Positions 36,723-46,573 of a stretch of DNA of 64,000 nt are shown here, in pieces. A program made the translations under genes and the position numbers. The DNA is taken from positions 1 to 64,000 of the forward strand of contig NZ_JAGKSP010000013.1 in assembly GCF_017942085.1 (NCBI RefSeq). The letters run 5' to 3'. Each line of letters opens with the position of its first letter. Positions within the stretch are counted from its first letter, which is position 1. Under the pieces are notes generated by a model. That model saw only the letters and a program-made list of their open reading frames with translations. It made no database searches and was not told the origin of the DNA. Origin of the DNA: Paenibacillus lignilyticus. GTDB lineage: Bacteria; Bacillota; Bacilli; Paenibacillales; Paenibacillaceae.

Positions 36723-38273
36723 TTATTTGCCGTTTGCGGCTTTCCACGCATCGATCTGCGATTGCATTTCAGCCAGCAGCTTTTCCATGCCGGCTTTTTT
36801 CAGCTTATCGTTGAGCTTGGGCAGCGCAACATCCGGATCGATTGCGCCGGTCACCAAACCGGAGGAGAACTCACTGATTGCGGAAGCACATTGAGAGAGC
36901 TCGCTCTTAACCTTCGACGGATCGAAGCTGAATCCGAGAATTGGCGATGAAACGGCTGAATTGTTCATATCAGGCCCTGTCGGAATCCATGCCGGTTGAT
37001 CCGGATTCGTGCGGTAAGCGTTGAACAGGTTACCGAACTCCCATCCGGAATTAACGGCATAACCGCTGTTTGGAGTCAAGGCAATGAGATCGTCTTTTAC
37101 TTTCGTATAATGTTTGCCTTCGATACCAAAGTTCATCAAATTGAAAAGATCTTTATCGGCATACATCAAGTCGTAGAGCATCATCGCTCTGTCCGGATCC
37201 TTCGATGTCGCGGGAATCGCGGTCATCGTTGCGATAATGGAACCTGTACTCATGTATGGCGGGCCGAAGGACACCATTTTGACATTCTCTGCCTTGCCCT
37301 CGCCATATACATTCGCATTATTCGCTGGGTTATCCGGATTCATGACGCCAATTCGCGAAACGTATTTACCGGCTTGCTCGTCCGCCGTCGTATCCGTAAT
37401 CGTGGAAGCATCCTTACGGATAATGCCTTTCTGGTACCATTCACGCATGAGCTTCAAGAATCCGATATATTCCGGCGTCTCGTACAAATTCACCACTTTC
37501 GTAGCTGGATCGTTTATACGAATTGCCGCAGGACTGGAGTTACCGAAATACTCTAAGCCGAGCGCCGTTCCGATATAAGTAAGTTGATCATCGTTGCCTT
37601 TGACGCGAAACGCGTATTTACCCTGTTCACCTTGAACGACCTTTTCCAAAAACGGCGTAAAGTCTTCCAATTTCTTGAATTGATCCTCTTTAAAGCCGTA
37701 CTTGTCCAGAAGCACGCCATTCACCAGCATGCCCGGTTTGCGCGCAACGACTTGGGTATTTATGATAGCGTATAATTTACCGTTGATTTTTGCTGCGTCC
37801 CATGCTTTCTCCGGTACTTGTTTCAAAATATTCTGACCGTATTTCTGCAGTAAATCCGAAATATCCAGATAAGCGCCTTTCGCCACGTTGCTCACGTAAT
37901 CGTTCGTCCAGTTCGACGTAAACATCAAGTCAACCTGCTCGCCGGACGCAAGCACCGTCTGCATCTTCTGGTCATAGTTGCCCCAGTCTACGAATTGCAC
38001 GTCCAGGGTCGCATTGATTTTGGCTTTCGTAATTTTGTTCATTTCTTCGATGACTTGCGGAGCATCCGGGAATATGCCTTGCGGCAAATACCACTTGATC
38101 ACATAAGGATCCAATTTCGCTTCTGTCGAACCACCGTTTGACGCTGCCTTGTCGCTCGTTTGCGAAGCGTTGTCATTCTTGTTCTCGGAAGAACCGCATG
38201 CGCTTAGAATCGAACCAAGAACAATCAGGGTCGATAGCATGAGCGTCAGCATTCTCCATTTTCTCTGTTTCAT
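36723..38273 (-). CDS. Extracellular sugar-binding lipoprotein, LplA type
   Basis: A 516-residue lipoprotein: lipobox LSAC (Cys26), a Ser/Asn/Ala-rich linker to about residue 52, then the large oligosaccharide-binding fold (DPYVIKWYLPQGIFPDAPQV onward). It is third in the operon behind its two permeases, an order typical of LplB-LplC-LplA systems. The ligand is unknown; context (oxidoreductase, AraC sensor) suggests a plant or host oligosaccharide. Confidence 0.9.
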   Translation of the reverse strand: MKQRKWRMLTLMLSTLIVLGSILSACGSSENKNDNASQTSDKAASNGGSTEAKLDPYVIKWYLPQGIFPDAPQVIEEMNKITKAKINATLDVQFVDWGNYDQKMQTVLASGEQVDLMFTSNWTNDYVSNVAKGAYLDISDLLQKYGQNILKQVPEKAWDAAKINGKLYAIINTQVVARKPGMLVNGVLLDKYGFKEDQFKKLEDFTPFLEKVVQGEQGKYAFRVKGNDDQLTYIGTALGLEYFGNSSPAAIRINDPATKVVNLYETPEYIGFLKLMREWYQKGIIRKDASTITDTTADEQAGKYVSRIGVMNPDNPANNANVYGEGKAENVKMVSFGPPYMSTGSIIATMTAIPATSKDPDRAMMLYDLMYADKDLFNLMNFGIEGKHYTKVKDDLIALTPNSGYAVNSGWEFGNLFNAYRTNPDQPAWIPTGPDMNNSAVSSPILGFSFDPSKVKSELSQCASAISEFSSGLVTGAIDPDVALPKLNDKLKKAGMEKLLAEMQSQIDAWKAANGK

Positions 38274-38341
38274 CGTAATGCCTCCCTTTAGTTTGTAGTT
38301 ACGCTATTGCACTACCGAAGTAGGTACAATCATCCTCTCAC

Positions 38342-39235
38342 TTAGCCTTTTACGGCTCCCAGCGTCAGTCCTCTTACAATATGTCTTTGGAACAGCGGGA
38401 ACGCGAACATCATCGGTCCAATGGCAAGCAATGCGATGGCCATCCGTGAAGATTCGCCGGGAATTTGGCTCATGTCGATATTCAAGCCGGCTTGCATATT
38501 GCTTGTCAAATATTGCAAATTCGACATGATCCGTTGAAGCATGAACTGGAGCGGAATCAACTTTTCATTCGAAATATAGAGCATCGCGAGCCACCAGTCG
38601 TTCCAATAGGCTAAGGCATAGAACAAACCAACCGTTGCAAGCGCCGGTTTGGCAAGCGGCATCACGATGCTAGCGAATATCCTGAACTCACCGGCACCGT
38701 CCACCTTCCCCGATTCGATGACCTCATATGGAATCTCTTTCAGGAAGCCCCTCATGAGCATGGCGAACATCGGGCTGACCGCGTAAGGTAAGAACAGCAC
38801 CCACAACGTATCTTGAATATGCAGCACCTTCGTTACAACCAGATAGGTGGGGACTAGTCCGCCATTAAACAACATGGTGAAGAAGACATAGAAGGAAGTT
38901 GCATTGCTGTATCGATAATCCCGGCGCGTCATGACGTACGAAACGGTTGAGGTCATGAGCAGGCTTAGCAATGTCCCGAGTATCGTAACCAAAATCGTAA
39001 TGAAATAAGCATTCAATAGGGCTTTTGGCGTTTGGAGCAAATACGAATAGGCGAGTCCGCTGAATTGTTTCGGTATTAATTGATAGCCCGAAGCTGAAAT
39101 CTCCGCATCCGTTGTGAAAGATACCGCGACAACATACAGCAGCGGGACGAGCGTCACCAGAGAAATCACGGAGAAGAAAGTAATATTAAAGGTTTGGAAT
39201 AAACGATTCGTTTTGATTGATGACACTGCGGACAT
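38342..39235 (-). CDS. Sugar ABC transporter permease, LplC/YtcP type
   Basis: A 297-residue permease with six hydrophobic helices and coupling motif YEVIESGKVDGAGEFRIFAS. The frame opens at 39277, but GGAGG is 7 nt before the ATG at 39235. It ends with the LplC-typical FQRHIVRGLTLGAVKG. Partner of the permease just upstream. Confidence 0.92.
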   Translation of the reverse strand: MSAVSSIKTNRLFQTFNITFFSVISLVTLVPLLYVVAVSFTTDAEISASGYQLIPKQFSGLAYSYLLQTPKALLNAYFITILVTILGTLLSLLMTSTVSYVMTRRDYRYSNATSFYVFFTMLFNGGLVPTYLVVTKVLHIQDTLWVLFLPYAVSPMFAMLMRGFLKEIPYEVIESGKVDGAGEFRIFASIVMPLAKPALATVGLFYALAYWNDWWLAMLYISNEKLIPLQFMLQRIMSNLQYLTSNMQAGLNIDMSQIPGESSRMAIALLAIGPMMFAFPLFQRHIVRGLTLGAVKG

Positions 39236-39277
39236 CCGTATACCTCCTTGATAGAACATGCATCCGTTTCTATTCAA

Positions 39278-40198
39278 CTAGAACATCGAGCTGTCGGGAT
39301 TCACGCGCTTCACGATGTAATTCGTGAACAACACCAGAATGAACCCTACTACCGATTGATACAAGCCAACCGCTGTAGCCATCCCGATGTCCCCGACTAC
39401 ACGAAGCGATCGATAGACATAGGTATCGATGACATCCGTGACGGAATACAACGCTCCGGCATTTTGCGGAACGAAATAGAACATTCCGAAATCCGAGAAG
39501 AAAATTCGGCCGACGTTTAACATGAACAAGAGCAGAATTAGCGGCATGAGCAGCGGGATGGAAATTCGCATGATTTGCTGGAAGCGAGATGCGCCGTCAA
39601 TTTGCGCCGCTTCATAATAACTTGGATCGATAGACATAAGCCCTGTAAAGAAGATGATGGCCGTGTACCCGACATTTTTCCATAGATACGTCAGAATTAG
39701 AATGTACGGCCAATACTTCGGATCGGAGTACCAGTCGATCCCCGTGAAATGAAAGGACTCCAAGACGTGATTAATAACGCCGTATGAGGGATTCAATAAG
39801 ATGTAAGTTAAATAACCGACAACGACCCAAGATAAGAAATAAGGGAAGAATAGAATGGTTTGAAAGAAACGAACTGCACGTTTCCCCATCTCGGCTAATA
39901 AAAGTCCGCATACAACAGATGCTGCCAGCCCTAAGATAATGCAGGCTGCATTCATCAATATCGTGTTGCGCGTTACTCGGAACGCATCCTGGGAGTTAAA
40001 GAAAAACTCGAAGTTCTTGAAGCCTGCCCAATCGCTGCCGAATATGCCACCGGAATACGTATAATTCTGAAAGGCCATCACCAGTCCGAACATCGGTAAA
40101 TACGAGAAAGCGAAAACAAATAATAGCGCGGGCAGACTTAAGAAAAATAATGCCCGGTTCCGTTTAAAATGCCATAGTCTCCGTTTAATAAAACCCAC
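39278..40198 (-). CDS. Sugar ABC transporter permease, LplB type
   Basis: A 306-residue permease, first in the operon. The N-terminal RNRALFFLSLPALLFVFAFS is the first helix, and the coupling motif DPSYYEAAQIDGASRFQQIM is near the end. A longer frame begins at 40246, but GAGGAGG stands 6 nt before a GTG at 40198, the preferred start. Three GTACTTTT repeats lie upstream (40313-40385), candidate sites for the neighbouring AraC sensor-regulator. Confidence 0.9.
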   Translation of the reverse strand: MGFIKRRLWHFKRNRALFFLSLPALLFVFAFSYLPMFGLVMAFQNYTYSGGIFGSDWAGFKNFEFFFNSQDAFRVTRNTILMNAACIILGLAASVVCGLLLAEMGKRAVRFFQTILFFPYFLSWVVVGYLTYILLNPSYGVINHVLESFHFTGIDWYSDPKYWPYILILTYLWKNVGYTAIIFFTGLMSIDPSYYEAAQIDGASRFQQIMRISIPLLMPLILLLFMLNVGRIFFSDFGMFYFVPQNAGALYSVTDVIDTYVYRSLRVVGDIGMATAVGLYQSVVGFILVLFTNYIVKRVNPDSSMF

Positions 40199-40312
40199 CG
40201 CAATCCTCCTCACAGTATGACAGTACGTCTTGGTTGATGTGACCACCTCACTATACCTGCCTCGAGAAAAAACTGTATACTGCTCATTTTGATCGGAGAC
40301 GCATCGAGGAGC

Positions 40313-40385
40313 GTACTTTTTGATGCTGCATCTAAACGTTAGACCTGTTTTTGTGCACTGTACTTTTTCGTTTCACTGTACTTTT
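40313..40385. promoter_or_regulatory. Three GTACTTTT direct repeats upstream of the importer operon
   Basis: GTACTTTT at 40313-40320, 40360-40367 and 40378-40385. The last two extend to CACTGTACTTTT, 18 bp apart. A weak minus-strand -10 (TATAGT, 40250-40255) without a good -35 lies downstream, as expected for an activator-dependent promoter. Confidence 0.45.
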
Positions 40386-40400
40386 CCGGTGTTAACATAC

Positions 40401-40442
40401 AAAAAAACGTTGAATGACAAGGGATTTCCCCTGTATTCAACG
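40401..40442 (-). terminator. Terminator of the AraC sensor-regulator gene
   Basis: CGTTGAAT/ATTCAACG stem with an inner ACAGGGG/CCCTTGT pairing, followed on the minus strand by seven T. Confidence 0.88.
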
Positions 40443-40451
40443 CCTTCTTCC

Positions 40452-42809
40452 TCAGAATTGCTTTTGGGCTCGTTTGGCGATGTATTCTCTCGGCGTCGAG
40501 CCGTACTTCAGTTTAAAGATCTTGTAGAAGTAGCTTTCATTCTCAATGCCCACTTTTCGAATGATCTCGCTGATGCTAAGCCGTGAGTTTTCCAGCCATT
40601 CAACCGATTTGCTAAGTCGAACATGATTGATGAATTCCAGGATGGACATTCCCATTTGCTCTTTGAACAGCTTGCCTGCTTTCACCTGGGATATGCGAAG
40701 CATGGCTGCAATCTCCGCACCGCCAAAACCGACATTCGCATAATTGGCCTCAATGATATCTTTGATGGTTTCCGCCGTCATGCTTTCCTGTTTGTCCCTG
40801 CCGTCATTAATGCCTTCGATCGCTTCATGGATCACCTCGATGAATTTCAGGTACAGCTCATCCATCGTTTCCAGCTCGAACAACTCTCGGTTGAGCAGCA
40901 TAGCATTGACATTGACCGGCTTCAGACGCGAATGGTTGATCTCGAAGATCGTATTCTTGACGCGATTTACGGTATACATCAGGGCAAGCATCATATCGCT
41001 GTGCTCCAGCTTCCGAGCCAATTGGAACAATACGGCAAGCTTCTCTTCCGTCCCCGCTAAGTCACCTCGCTTCATTGTTTCGATGAACTGATTTCCCGCC
41101 TGCATAACATCTTCGATGGGAATCAAATTTACACCGGATACAATGACATCCGACGTGAGAATGGACATTTGGCCATGCGTGTATCGATATGAAGAGAGAT
41201 CAATCGCCTGCATGTAGGCTTTTGCGACTTTACTATAATCAGTTGCATGTCCGCTAATTGCCGCTGTGATCGAGAGCTTGTAGCTGGATTTTACGAAAAC
41301 CTGCGCCTCGTTAATTACGTACTGAAGGCCATCCATCGCAGCATCAGTAGTGAAATCTCCGCTGACAATCATTACAACATGATCCCGCTTCATGTCAACG
41401 GACTCCACGTTGTAACGCTGCCCGATCAGCTCAGTGGTGATGTTGCAGACCGCAAAACGAAGCACTTCCCTCTCTTCCATGCTCCGATTTTCAATAAATG
41501 ACTTGTAGTCGTCTATCTTAAGGACAGCTACCGCAAAAGACTGTTCGAAGGTGAATGCGAGTGCGTATTCCTCGATGGCCTGTTTGAACTCGCCGGAGGA
41601 AACCGAATCGCTGTCCAGCAGCAGCTTCCGCAGGAAATAGGCTTTCATAATCTGCATATTTGAATTGGTTTCGCTTTTAAACTTGTTCAATTGTGCTGCG
41701 GCATCCTGATAGACGCCATGCAGGAACGCAAATTCATCCGACACGTCCGAAGTGCCGCTGTTATTATGGGATCTCGTTTGCGCCACGAGATTCTTGATTG
41801 GTTTATACAGCCCTCTGGAGATGGACAAAGAGACGACCAGCGCCGCAAGCAGTACGACAATTGTAATGACGATGATGCTTGTCCCTAGATTGTGGACATA
41901 TCCATAAGCCTCGTCATACGGAACCGTTTTGAAAAGCACCCATCCCGTCTTCTCCACCGGAATATAAGTGACGAGGTATTTCGTTCCTTGCTGCTTGATT
42001 GTAAAGAAGTTACTGTTCTTCGGCATTGAAACAGACGCTGGCTTCAACGCAGCGTATGTGCTTTTAATTTGATTTTGCAGATTTAGTCCTTCTTCGCTTG
42101 CAGTCGAGCCCGCTTGAATAAAATGATTCTTATCATCGAGAATATATAATTGATCGTTCGGATTCGAATCCTCGGTATTGATTGCCTGAATGTTGTTCAT
42201 GAGCCAATCGAGCTTGAGGTTGATTACGACAGCGCCGTCCATATTGCCTTGATCATCGAGCATATCATACATCACATAACTGATCACCAACTGGGTGCCC
42301 TTTTTATGATCCGTTGGATCAAGGGACATAACTCGGATAATCGGCTTTAAAACCGGCAGTTTCTTCTGTGCGGCTAGGAGCTTATCCCATTCCGCATCAT
42401 GGTGAAAGAATTCGCCGTAAGTCGAGTAGTATCGGTTCTTATTATTGTTATAGATATATACCGAATGAACGAATGGATTATTGCGAATGACGGAGCTGTT
42501 CAGCTCGTTGACCGCGTTCATGTAATCATACGTCTCATCATCATTCAAATACATAAGTGCCCGAACATCATTATTGTAATAAATGGACATCGTGAGATTG
42601 CGCGACATCTCATCCAAATACTCCATATTGAATTTCGTTTGGTTGATAAGCTTCTGGCTGTTCTTATATTCATTGTGCAGCACCTTCTGTTGAACATTGT
42701 AATAGACGATGCTCGACAAGATTAATATGGAAAGCACAATAACTGATGTTACCCATAATGAAATCCGGACTAAATATTTGTTCGACTTCATCATTCGTTT
42801 GAATGGCAT
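40452..42809 (-). CDS. Membrane-bound one-piece sensor with AraC DNA-binding domain
   Basis: A 785-residue regulator that combines sensing and DNA binding. Membrane helices at about residues 13-36 and 300-325 bracket an extracytoplasmic Cache-like sensor (about 40-295). A long cytoplasmic region follows, and the C-terminal 100 residues are the AraC double helix-turn-helix (FGGAEIAAMLRISQVKAGKL, then GIENESYFYKIFKLKYG). No kinase or receiver domain is present. It is divergent in function from but co-oriented with the importer operon that starts 254 bp downstream, which it likely activates. Confidence 0.88.
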   Translation of the reverse strand: MPFKRMMKSNKYLVRISLWVTSVIVLSILILSSIVYYNVQQKVLHNEYKNSQKLINQTKFNMEYLDEMSRNLTMSIYYNNDVRALMYLNDDETYDYMNAVNELNSSVIRNNPFVHSVYIYNNNKNRYYSTYGEFFHHDAEWDKLLAAQKKLPVLKPIIRVMSLDPTDHKKGTQLVISYVMYDMLDDQGNMDGAVVINLKLDWLMNNIQAINTEDSNPNDQLYILDDKNHFIQAGSTASEEGLNLQNQIKSTYAALKPASVSMPKNSNFFTIKQQGTKYLVTYIPVEKTGWVLFKTVPYDEAYGYVHNLGTSIIVITIVVLLAALVVSLSISRGLYKPIKNLVAQTRSHNNSGTSDVSDEFAFLHGVYQDAAAQLNKFKSETNSNMQIMKAYFLRKLLLDSDSVSSGEFKQAIEEYALAFTFEQSFAVAVLKIDDYKSFIENRSMEEREVLRFAVCNITTELIGQRYNVESVDMKRDHVVMIVSGDFTTDAAMDGLQYVINEAQVFVKSSYKLSITAAISGHATDYSKVAKAYMQAIDLSSYRYTHGQMSILTSDVIVSGVNLIPIEDVMQAGNQFIETMKRGDLAGTEEKLAVLFQLARKLEHSDMMLALMYTVNRVKNTIFEINHSRLKPVNVNAMLLNRELFELETMDELYLKFIEVIHEAIEGINDGRDKQESMTAETIKDIIEANYANVGFGGAEIAAMLRISQVKAGKLFKEQMGMSILEFINHVRLSKSVEWLENSRLSISEIIRKVGIENESYFYKIFKLKYGSTPREYIAKRAQKQF

Positions 42810-42967
42810 GTTGGAGGATCACCCTTTATATGAAGGAATATCTGCTGCATGATCTTCAATCATAGCATGCCATGTTTTGCTTAAACAATAGCTTAATCAG
42901 GTGCCTCCTTCAGGCGCATTCATTTCCCAAATTTGGCCACTCTAACTTAGAGAAGGAGTGGCGACCA

Positions 42968-44299
42968 ATGGCAACCATTACAATCGCTTCAATTCAAGAG
43001 GCTTTTAACCATACCGATGATTTAGTGATGCGCGAGCTGAATATCGGCGAAGCCAAAGCCGTGCTTATCTATCTGGAAACGATGTGCGAGTCCGCCAAAA
43101 TCGAACTAAGCCTGTTTAAACAGCTGCGGCGTGAAACCGCAGATGGGAACACCTCTCCGGATCTAGAAGAACTGCTTACCTCAGCCAAAGTAGATCTTTG
43201 TCCCTCTATTCAGAAAGCTGTTGACGATCTTATTCACGGCCGTGCTCTGATCTGCGAGGAAGCAGCGAATCGCTGCTACAGTTTTGATGTCAGCAAGCAT
43301 TACAGGCGCTCTCCCGCAGAGCCTGAGAATGAACGATCCTTGACCGGCAATCGGGACGGTTTCGTGGAGCATCTGCAGAGCAATTTGAATTTGATTCGCA
43401 AGCATCTGTCCACCGGAGAGCTAAGCGTGCGTTATTTCAAGCTTGGTAAGAATGCGAATCGGCAAGTTGCTTTGGTATGGCTTGATGGAACCACCGACAA
43501 AAGCATGGTCGATGAAGCCGCTAAACGTATTTCCGCCTTGACATCCACGCACGACTTGCATCCCGGACTTCTTAGCAAGCAATTGCGAGAGAACAAATTC
43601 TCCATCTTTCCGCAAATCTTCAATACGGAAAGGGTCGATTTTGCTTCAGCCCTGCTGGCGCGGGGAAGGATTGGCGTGCTTTGCGATCAAAACAGTTCCT
43701 GCCTGATTCTTCCTGTTTCTATCTATACGTTCATGCTGACGGTGGACGACCTGATCCAAGGCACGTGGTCATCGATGCTCATGCGGACGGTCAGGGTTGT
43801 CGGTTTGTTGTTCGGCCTCGTTCTGCCCAGCCTGTACATCTCGATTGTCGGCTTTAATTATGAAGTCCTGCCGTTCAAAATGGCGTTCAGCATCAAAAGT
43901 TCCCTGGAGAGCGTTCCCTACCCTCCGATCTTTGAAACGATGCTAATGATTTTCATCTTCCAGCTCATTGCCGAAGCCACGCTGCGTCTACCCTCAGCGC
44001 TCGCTCAAATGACGGGTATCGTCGGCGGTATCATCATCAGCGAGTCGCTCGTTCAAATCGGGTTCGTATCGAATATTCTAATCGTGGTGATTGCGCTGAC
44101 GACCATTAGTAAATTTACCATTCCGTCTATGGACCTCCGATCGACAACGACGATTGCGCAGTTTTTCCTTATTTTCGGAGCAACTGTCCTGGGCTTTTAC
44201 GGCATCGCGTTCGCGTTTATCGGCATCCTGATCCACGCCCTTGCCTTGGAACCTTTCGGCGTTCCTTATTGTCTGCCGGTTAGGAGCTTCGAGCGATGA
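42968..44299 (+). CDS. GerA-family spore germination receptor subunit A (first gerABC operon)
   Basis: A 443-residue germinant receptor subunit in the spore inner membrane. The soluble N-terminal half includes FVEHLQSNLNLIRKHLSTGEL and the pattern LRENKFSIFPQIFNTERVD; the C-terminal half has about five hydrophobic helices and the conserved FEAM-like LMIFIFQLIAEATLRLP segment. The frame opens at 42872, but the ATG at 42968 has AAGGAGTGG upstream. It overlaps the next gene by 4 nt (ATGA). Such genes are transcribed in the forespore by sigma-G. Confidence 0.92.
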   Translation: MATITIASIQEAFNHTDDLVMRELNIGEAKAVLIYLETMCESAKIELSLFKQLRRETADGNTSPDLEELLTSAKVDLCPSIQKAVDDLIHGRALICEEAANRCYSFDVSKHYRRSPAEPENERSLTGNRDGFVEHLQSNLNLIRKHLSTGELSVRYFKLGKNANRQVALVWLDGTTDKSMVDEAAKRISALTSTHDLHPGLLSKQLRENKFSIFPQIFNTERVDFASALLARGRIGVLCDQNSSCLILPVSIYTFMLTVDDLIQGTWSSMLMRTVRVVGLLFGLVLPSLYISIVGFNYEVLPFKMAFSIKSSLESVPYPPIFETMLMIFIFQLIAEATLRLPSALAQMTGIVGGIIISESLVQIGFVSNILIVVIALTTISKFTIPSMDLRSTTTIAQFFLIFGATVLGFYGIAFAFIGILIHALALEPFGVPYCLPVRSFER

Positions 44300-45405
44300 A
44301 AACCGCGAATCTCCCGATCGGTCCCATTCAACTGTTCTGCCTGATCTTCCAAGCCCAGTTCGGCCTAGGCGTCTTATCTCTTCCGCATGCGGTCGATGCC
44401 GATGCCGGACAAGACGGTTGGATTGCCTGCCTATTCTGCGGTTTAATCAATCTGGTTCTATTGCTCGTCATTTGGAAGCTCAGCGAACAGAACAGGAGCA
44501 TAACCGTATTCCAGATGCTGCGACGGCGGCTTGGCCCTTGGTTAGGCGGATTTTTCAACTTGGCGATTGCTGCCTATTCCATTACCGTGAGCTATGAAAC
44601 CCTTGCAAATTGGGTCTTCATCTCGAATCTTTGGGCGTACGAAAATACGCCCTCTTGGTTGCTGTCACTGCTTCTGGTTGGCGGATGCGCCTTTCTCGTT
44701 GCGCATCCGGTCCGTGTTTTCGCCCGCTTTGCCGTATTCGCAATGGCGTTCGTCCCGCTGTTCATCGCGCTAATCTGCTACACGCTCAAGGATGCAAATC
44801 TGGATTATATATTGCCGGTTTTTTCGACGGGACTGGAAAAAATCAGCCTCGGAGCTTGGAATGGGATGATGTCGTATGCCGGCGTCGGTATCCTGATGGT
44901 ATTGTCTCCTCATATTCAGATGCCGTCCAAATCGGTCCTTCGCATTGCCATAATGGCCAATATCGCGATCACAGCCGTCTATATGCTCAGTGCATTTTCG
45001 ACCACGGCCATATTCAGTACCGAGATGATCGGGTTCATCCGCGAACCGCTGCTATTTCAGTTCAAAACGGTCTCGTTCAAAATCATGGAACGGACGGATC
45101 TCATGGTGCAGACCATATGGATTCTGTTTATCATGACTTCCTTATCCACCTATCTGTTGCTATTCAAGTCCGCGGTGACGGCGCTGGCCAATGCCCGGAA
45201 AGGAATCGGACTTGCGTCTCTGCTTGCGATTGCCCTTATCTTAATTAGCATTGGAGCGTGGAAGCTGCATGTCTCGCAGTTAACGAAACTGCAAGACTTC
45301 ATTGCTCTTTACGTGCCGACGGCGGCGATCGGGATGTTATTGATGATGCTTATCATGGTTTATCTACACAAATGGCTATCAGGTAGGAACGGGGCCCGAG
45401 CATGA
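44296..45405 (+). CDS. GerAB-family spore germination permease-like subunit B
   Basis: A 369-residue integral membrane protein of the amino acid/polyamine/organocation-like GerB group, with about ten hydrophobic helices, starting IQLFCLIFQAQFGLGVLSLPH. It forms the likely ligand-binding core of a germinant receptor. It overlaps both neighbours by 4 nt, showing tight translational coupling. Confidence 0.92.
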   Translation: MKTANLPIGPIQLFCLIFQAQFGLGVLSLPHAVDADAGQDGWIACLFCGLINLVLLLVIWKLSEQNRSITVFQMLRRRLGPWLGGFFNLAIAAYSITVSYETLANWVFISNLWAYENTPSWLLSLLLVGGCAFLVAHPVRVFARFAVFAMAFVPLFIALICYTLKDANLDYILPVFSTGLEKISLGAWNGMMSYAGVGILMVLSPHIQMPSKSVLRIAIMANIAITAVYMLSAFSTTAIFSTEMIGFIREPLLFQFKTVSFKIMERTDLMVQTIWILFIMTSLSTYLLLFKSAVTALANARKGIGLASLLAIALILISIGAWKLHVSQLTKLQDFIALYVPTAAIGMLLMMLIMVYLHKWLSGRNGARA

Positions 45406-46508
45406 AGCCGCAGTCCGAAAGAACCTGCCTCTTGCTCCTCCTCCTGCCCTTATTAACCGGGTGCTGGGACAGTCGCGAATTGAAGGAGATCCGAATCGAA
45501 CAGGCTGAAGCCTTCGACTTACTCGATAACGGCAATATTCGCTTCACGATCACCATTCCAACCATTAAGTCCGCCGTTCAATCCAAATCCTCCATCGTCT
45601 CGCCAAGCTTTACTGGGGATGGAAGAACCGTCAATGAAGCCTACCTGGAAATGAAAAAGGCGGTTTCGCAGGAGTTAGACTTTGGCAAAGCTCGCGTGAT
45701 TCTAATCAATAAGCGATTCGCCGAGAAAGGCTTCTACCCTGCGCTGGAATCATACTACCGGGAAGCCCGCAGCCCGATCAATGTCAAGATGGCTGTCGTG
45801 AACGATTCCGCGGGGCAAGTCTTGAAGATGAAAGTCGCGGATCGCTTAATGATCAGCGATTACCTCTACGATTTGCTTCAGAGCAGCGAAGAGAACGGCT
45901 TGATTCCAAAAGTTTCGCCGTATCTCATCTCTTCCTTGTTCACCAATAGCGGTACCGACGCCGTGCTTCCGATCATTAATCCACTAGGAAAAGACCGCGT
46001 AAAACTAGAGGGACTCGCGCTCATGCATGGGAAGCGGATGACAGGAGAGTTGAACGACCAAGCATCCGCGAATTTCGTCATGCTGTCCAAATTCAATCCC
46101 GATTACTTCACCGTCACGGAATATATCGATGCGTTAAGCGCCAATGTATCCCTATTTATGTCCCGAGATAAACGCAATATTGCCGTCACGACCGATAAAG
46201 GGACCGTCAAGGCTATCATCAACGCCGATTTCACGTGCAATCTGGTGGAAATCCCCAAAATGGTTCACACGGATGAGGAGATGCTGAAGAAGGTTGCATC
46301 AGAACTGGAGAAACTGTTGAACGATAAAGCGAAGGAAGTCATCAAGCAGCTTCAGCGAGCCAATTGCGATGCCTTGGGCATCGGACTTCACATCAAGGCG
46401 CATCATTACCGCTATTGGAAATCCATCACGTGGGACGATATCTATCCCGAGATCGATATCGAACCCCGCATTAAAGTCAGCATCGAAAAAAACGGGATCA
46501 TGGAGTAG
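45402..46508 (+). CDS. Ger(x)C-family germination lipoprotein subunit C
   Basis: A 368-residue lipoprotein with lipobox LTGC followed by WDSRELKE, the hallmark of GerC proteins. It is anchored on the outer face of the spore inner membrane. It contains the family segments VNEAYLEMKKAVSQELDFGKARVI and a C-terminal KKVASELEKLLNDKAKEVI helix. Third gene of the operon, ended by the hairpin at 46512. Confidence 0.93.
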   Translation: MKPQSERTCLLLLLLPLLTGCWDSRELKEIRIEQAEAFDLLDNGNIRFTITIPTIKSAVQSKSSIVSPSFTGDGRTVNEAYLEMKKAVSQELDFGKARVILINKRFAEKGFYPALESYYREARSPINVKMAVVNDSAGQVLKMKVADRLMISDYLYDLLQSSEENGLIPKVSPYLISSLFTNSGTDAVLPIINPLGKDRVKLEGLALMHGKRMTGELNDQASANFVMLSKFNPDYFTVTEYIDALSANVSLFMSRDKRNIAVTTDKGTVKAIINADFTCNLVEIPKMVHTDEEMLKKVASELEKLLNDKAKEVIKQLQRANCDALGIGLHIKAHHYRYWKSITWDDIYPEIDIEPRIKVSIEKNGIME

Positions 46509-46511
46509 CGC

Positions 46512-46552
46512 ACATCAAAAACACGCCATCATTGGTGGCGTGTTTTTGATAT
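46512..46552. terminator. Bidirectional terminator between gerC and the sulfatase gene
   Basis: A stem of about 16 bp (CATCAAAAACACGCCA with TGGCGTGTTTTTGATATG) has A-rich and T-rich flanks in both directions and separates two convergent operons. Confidence 0.85.
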
Positions 46553-46573
46553 GTCCTGCGTAGCCTACTATCC

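Noticed and set aside
42840-42967. Sigma-G promoter of the first gerABC operon
   Set aside because: TGCATG and several CAT words occur, but none has an acceptable -35/-10 pair at 17-18 nt spacing.
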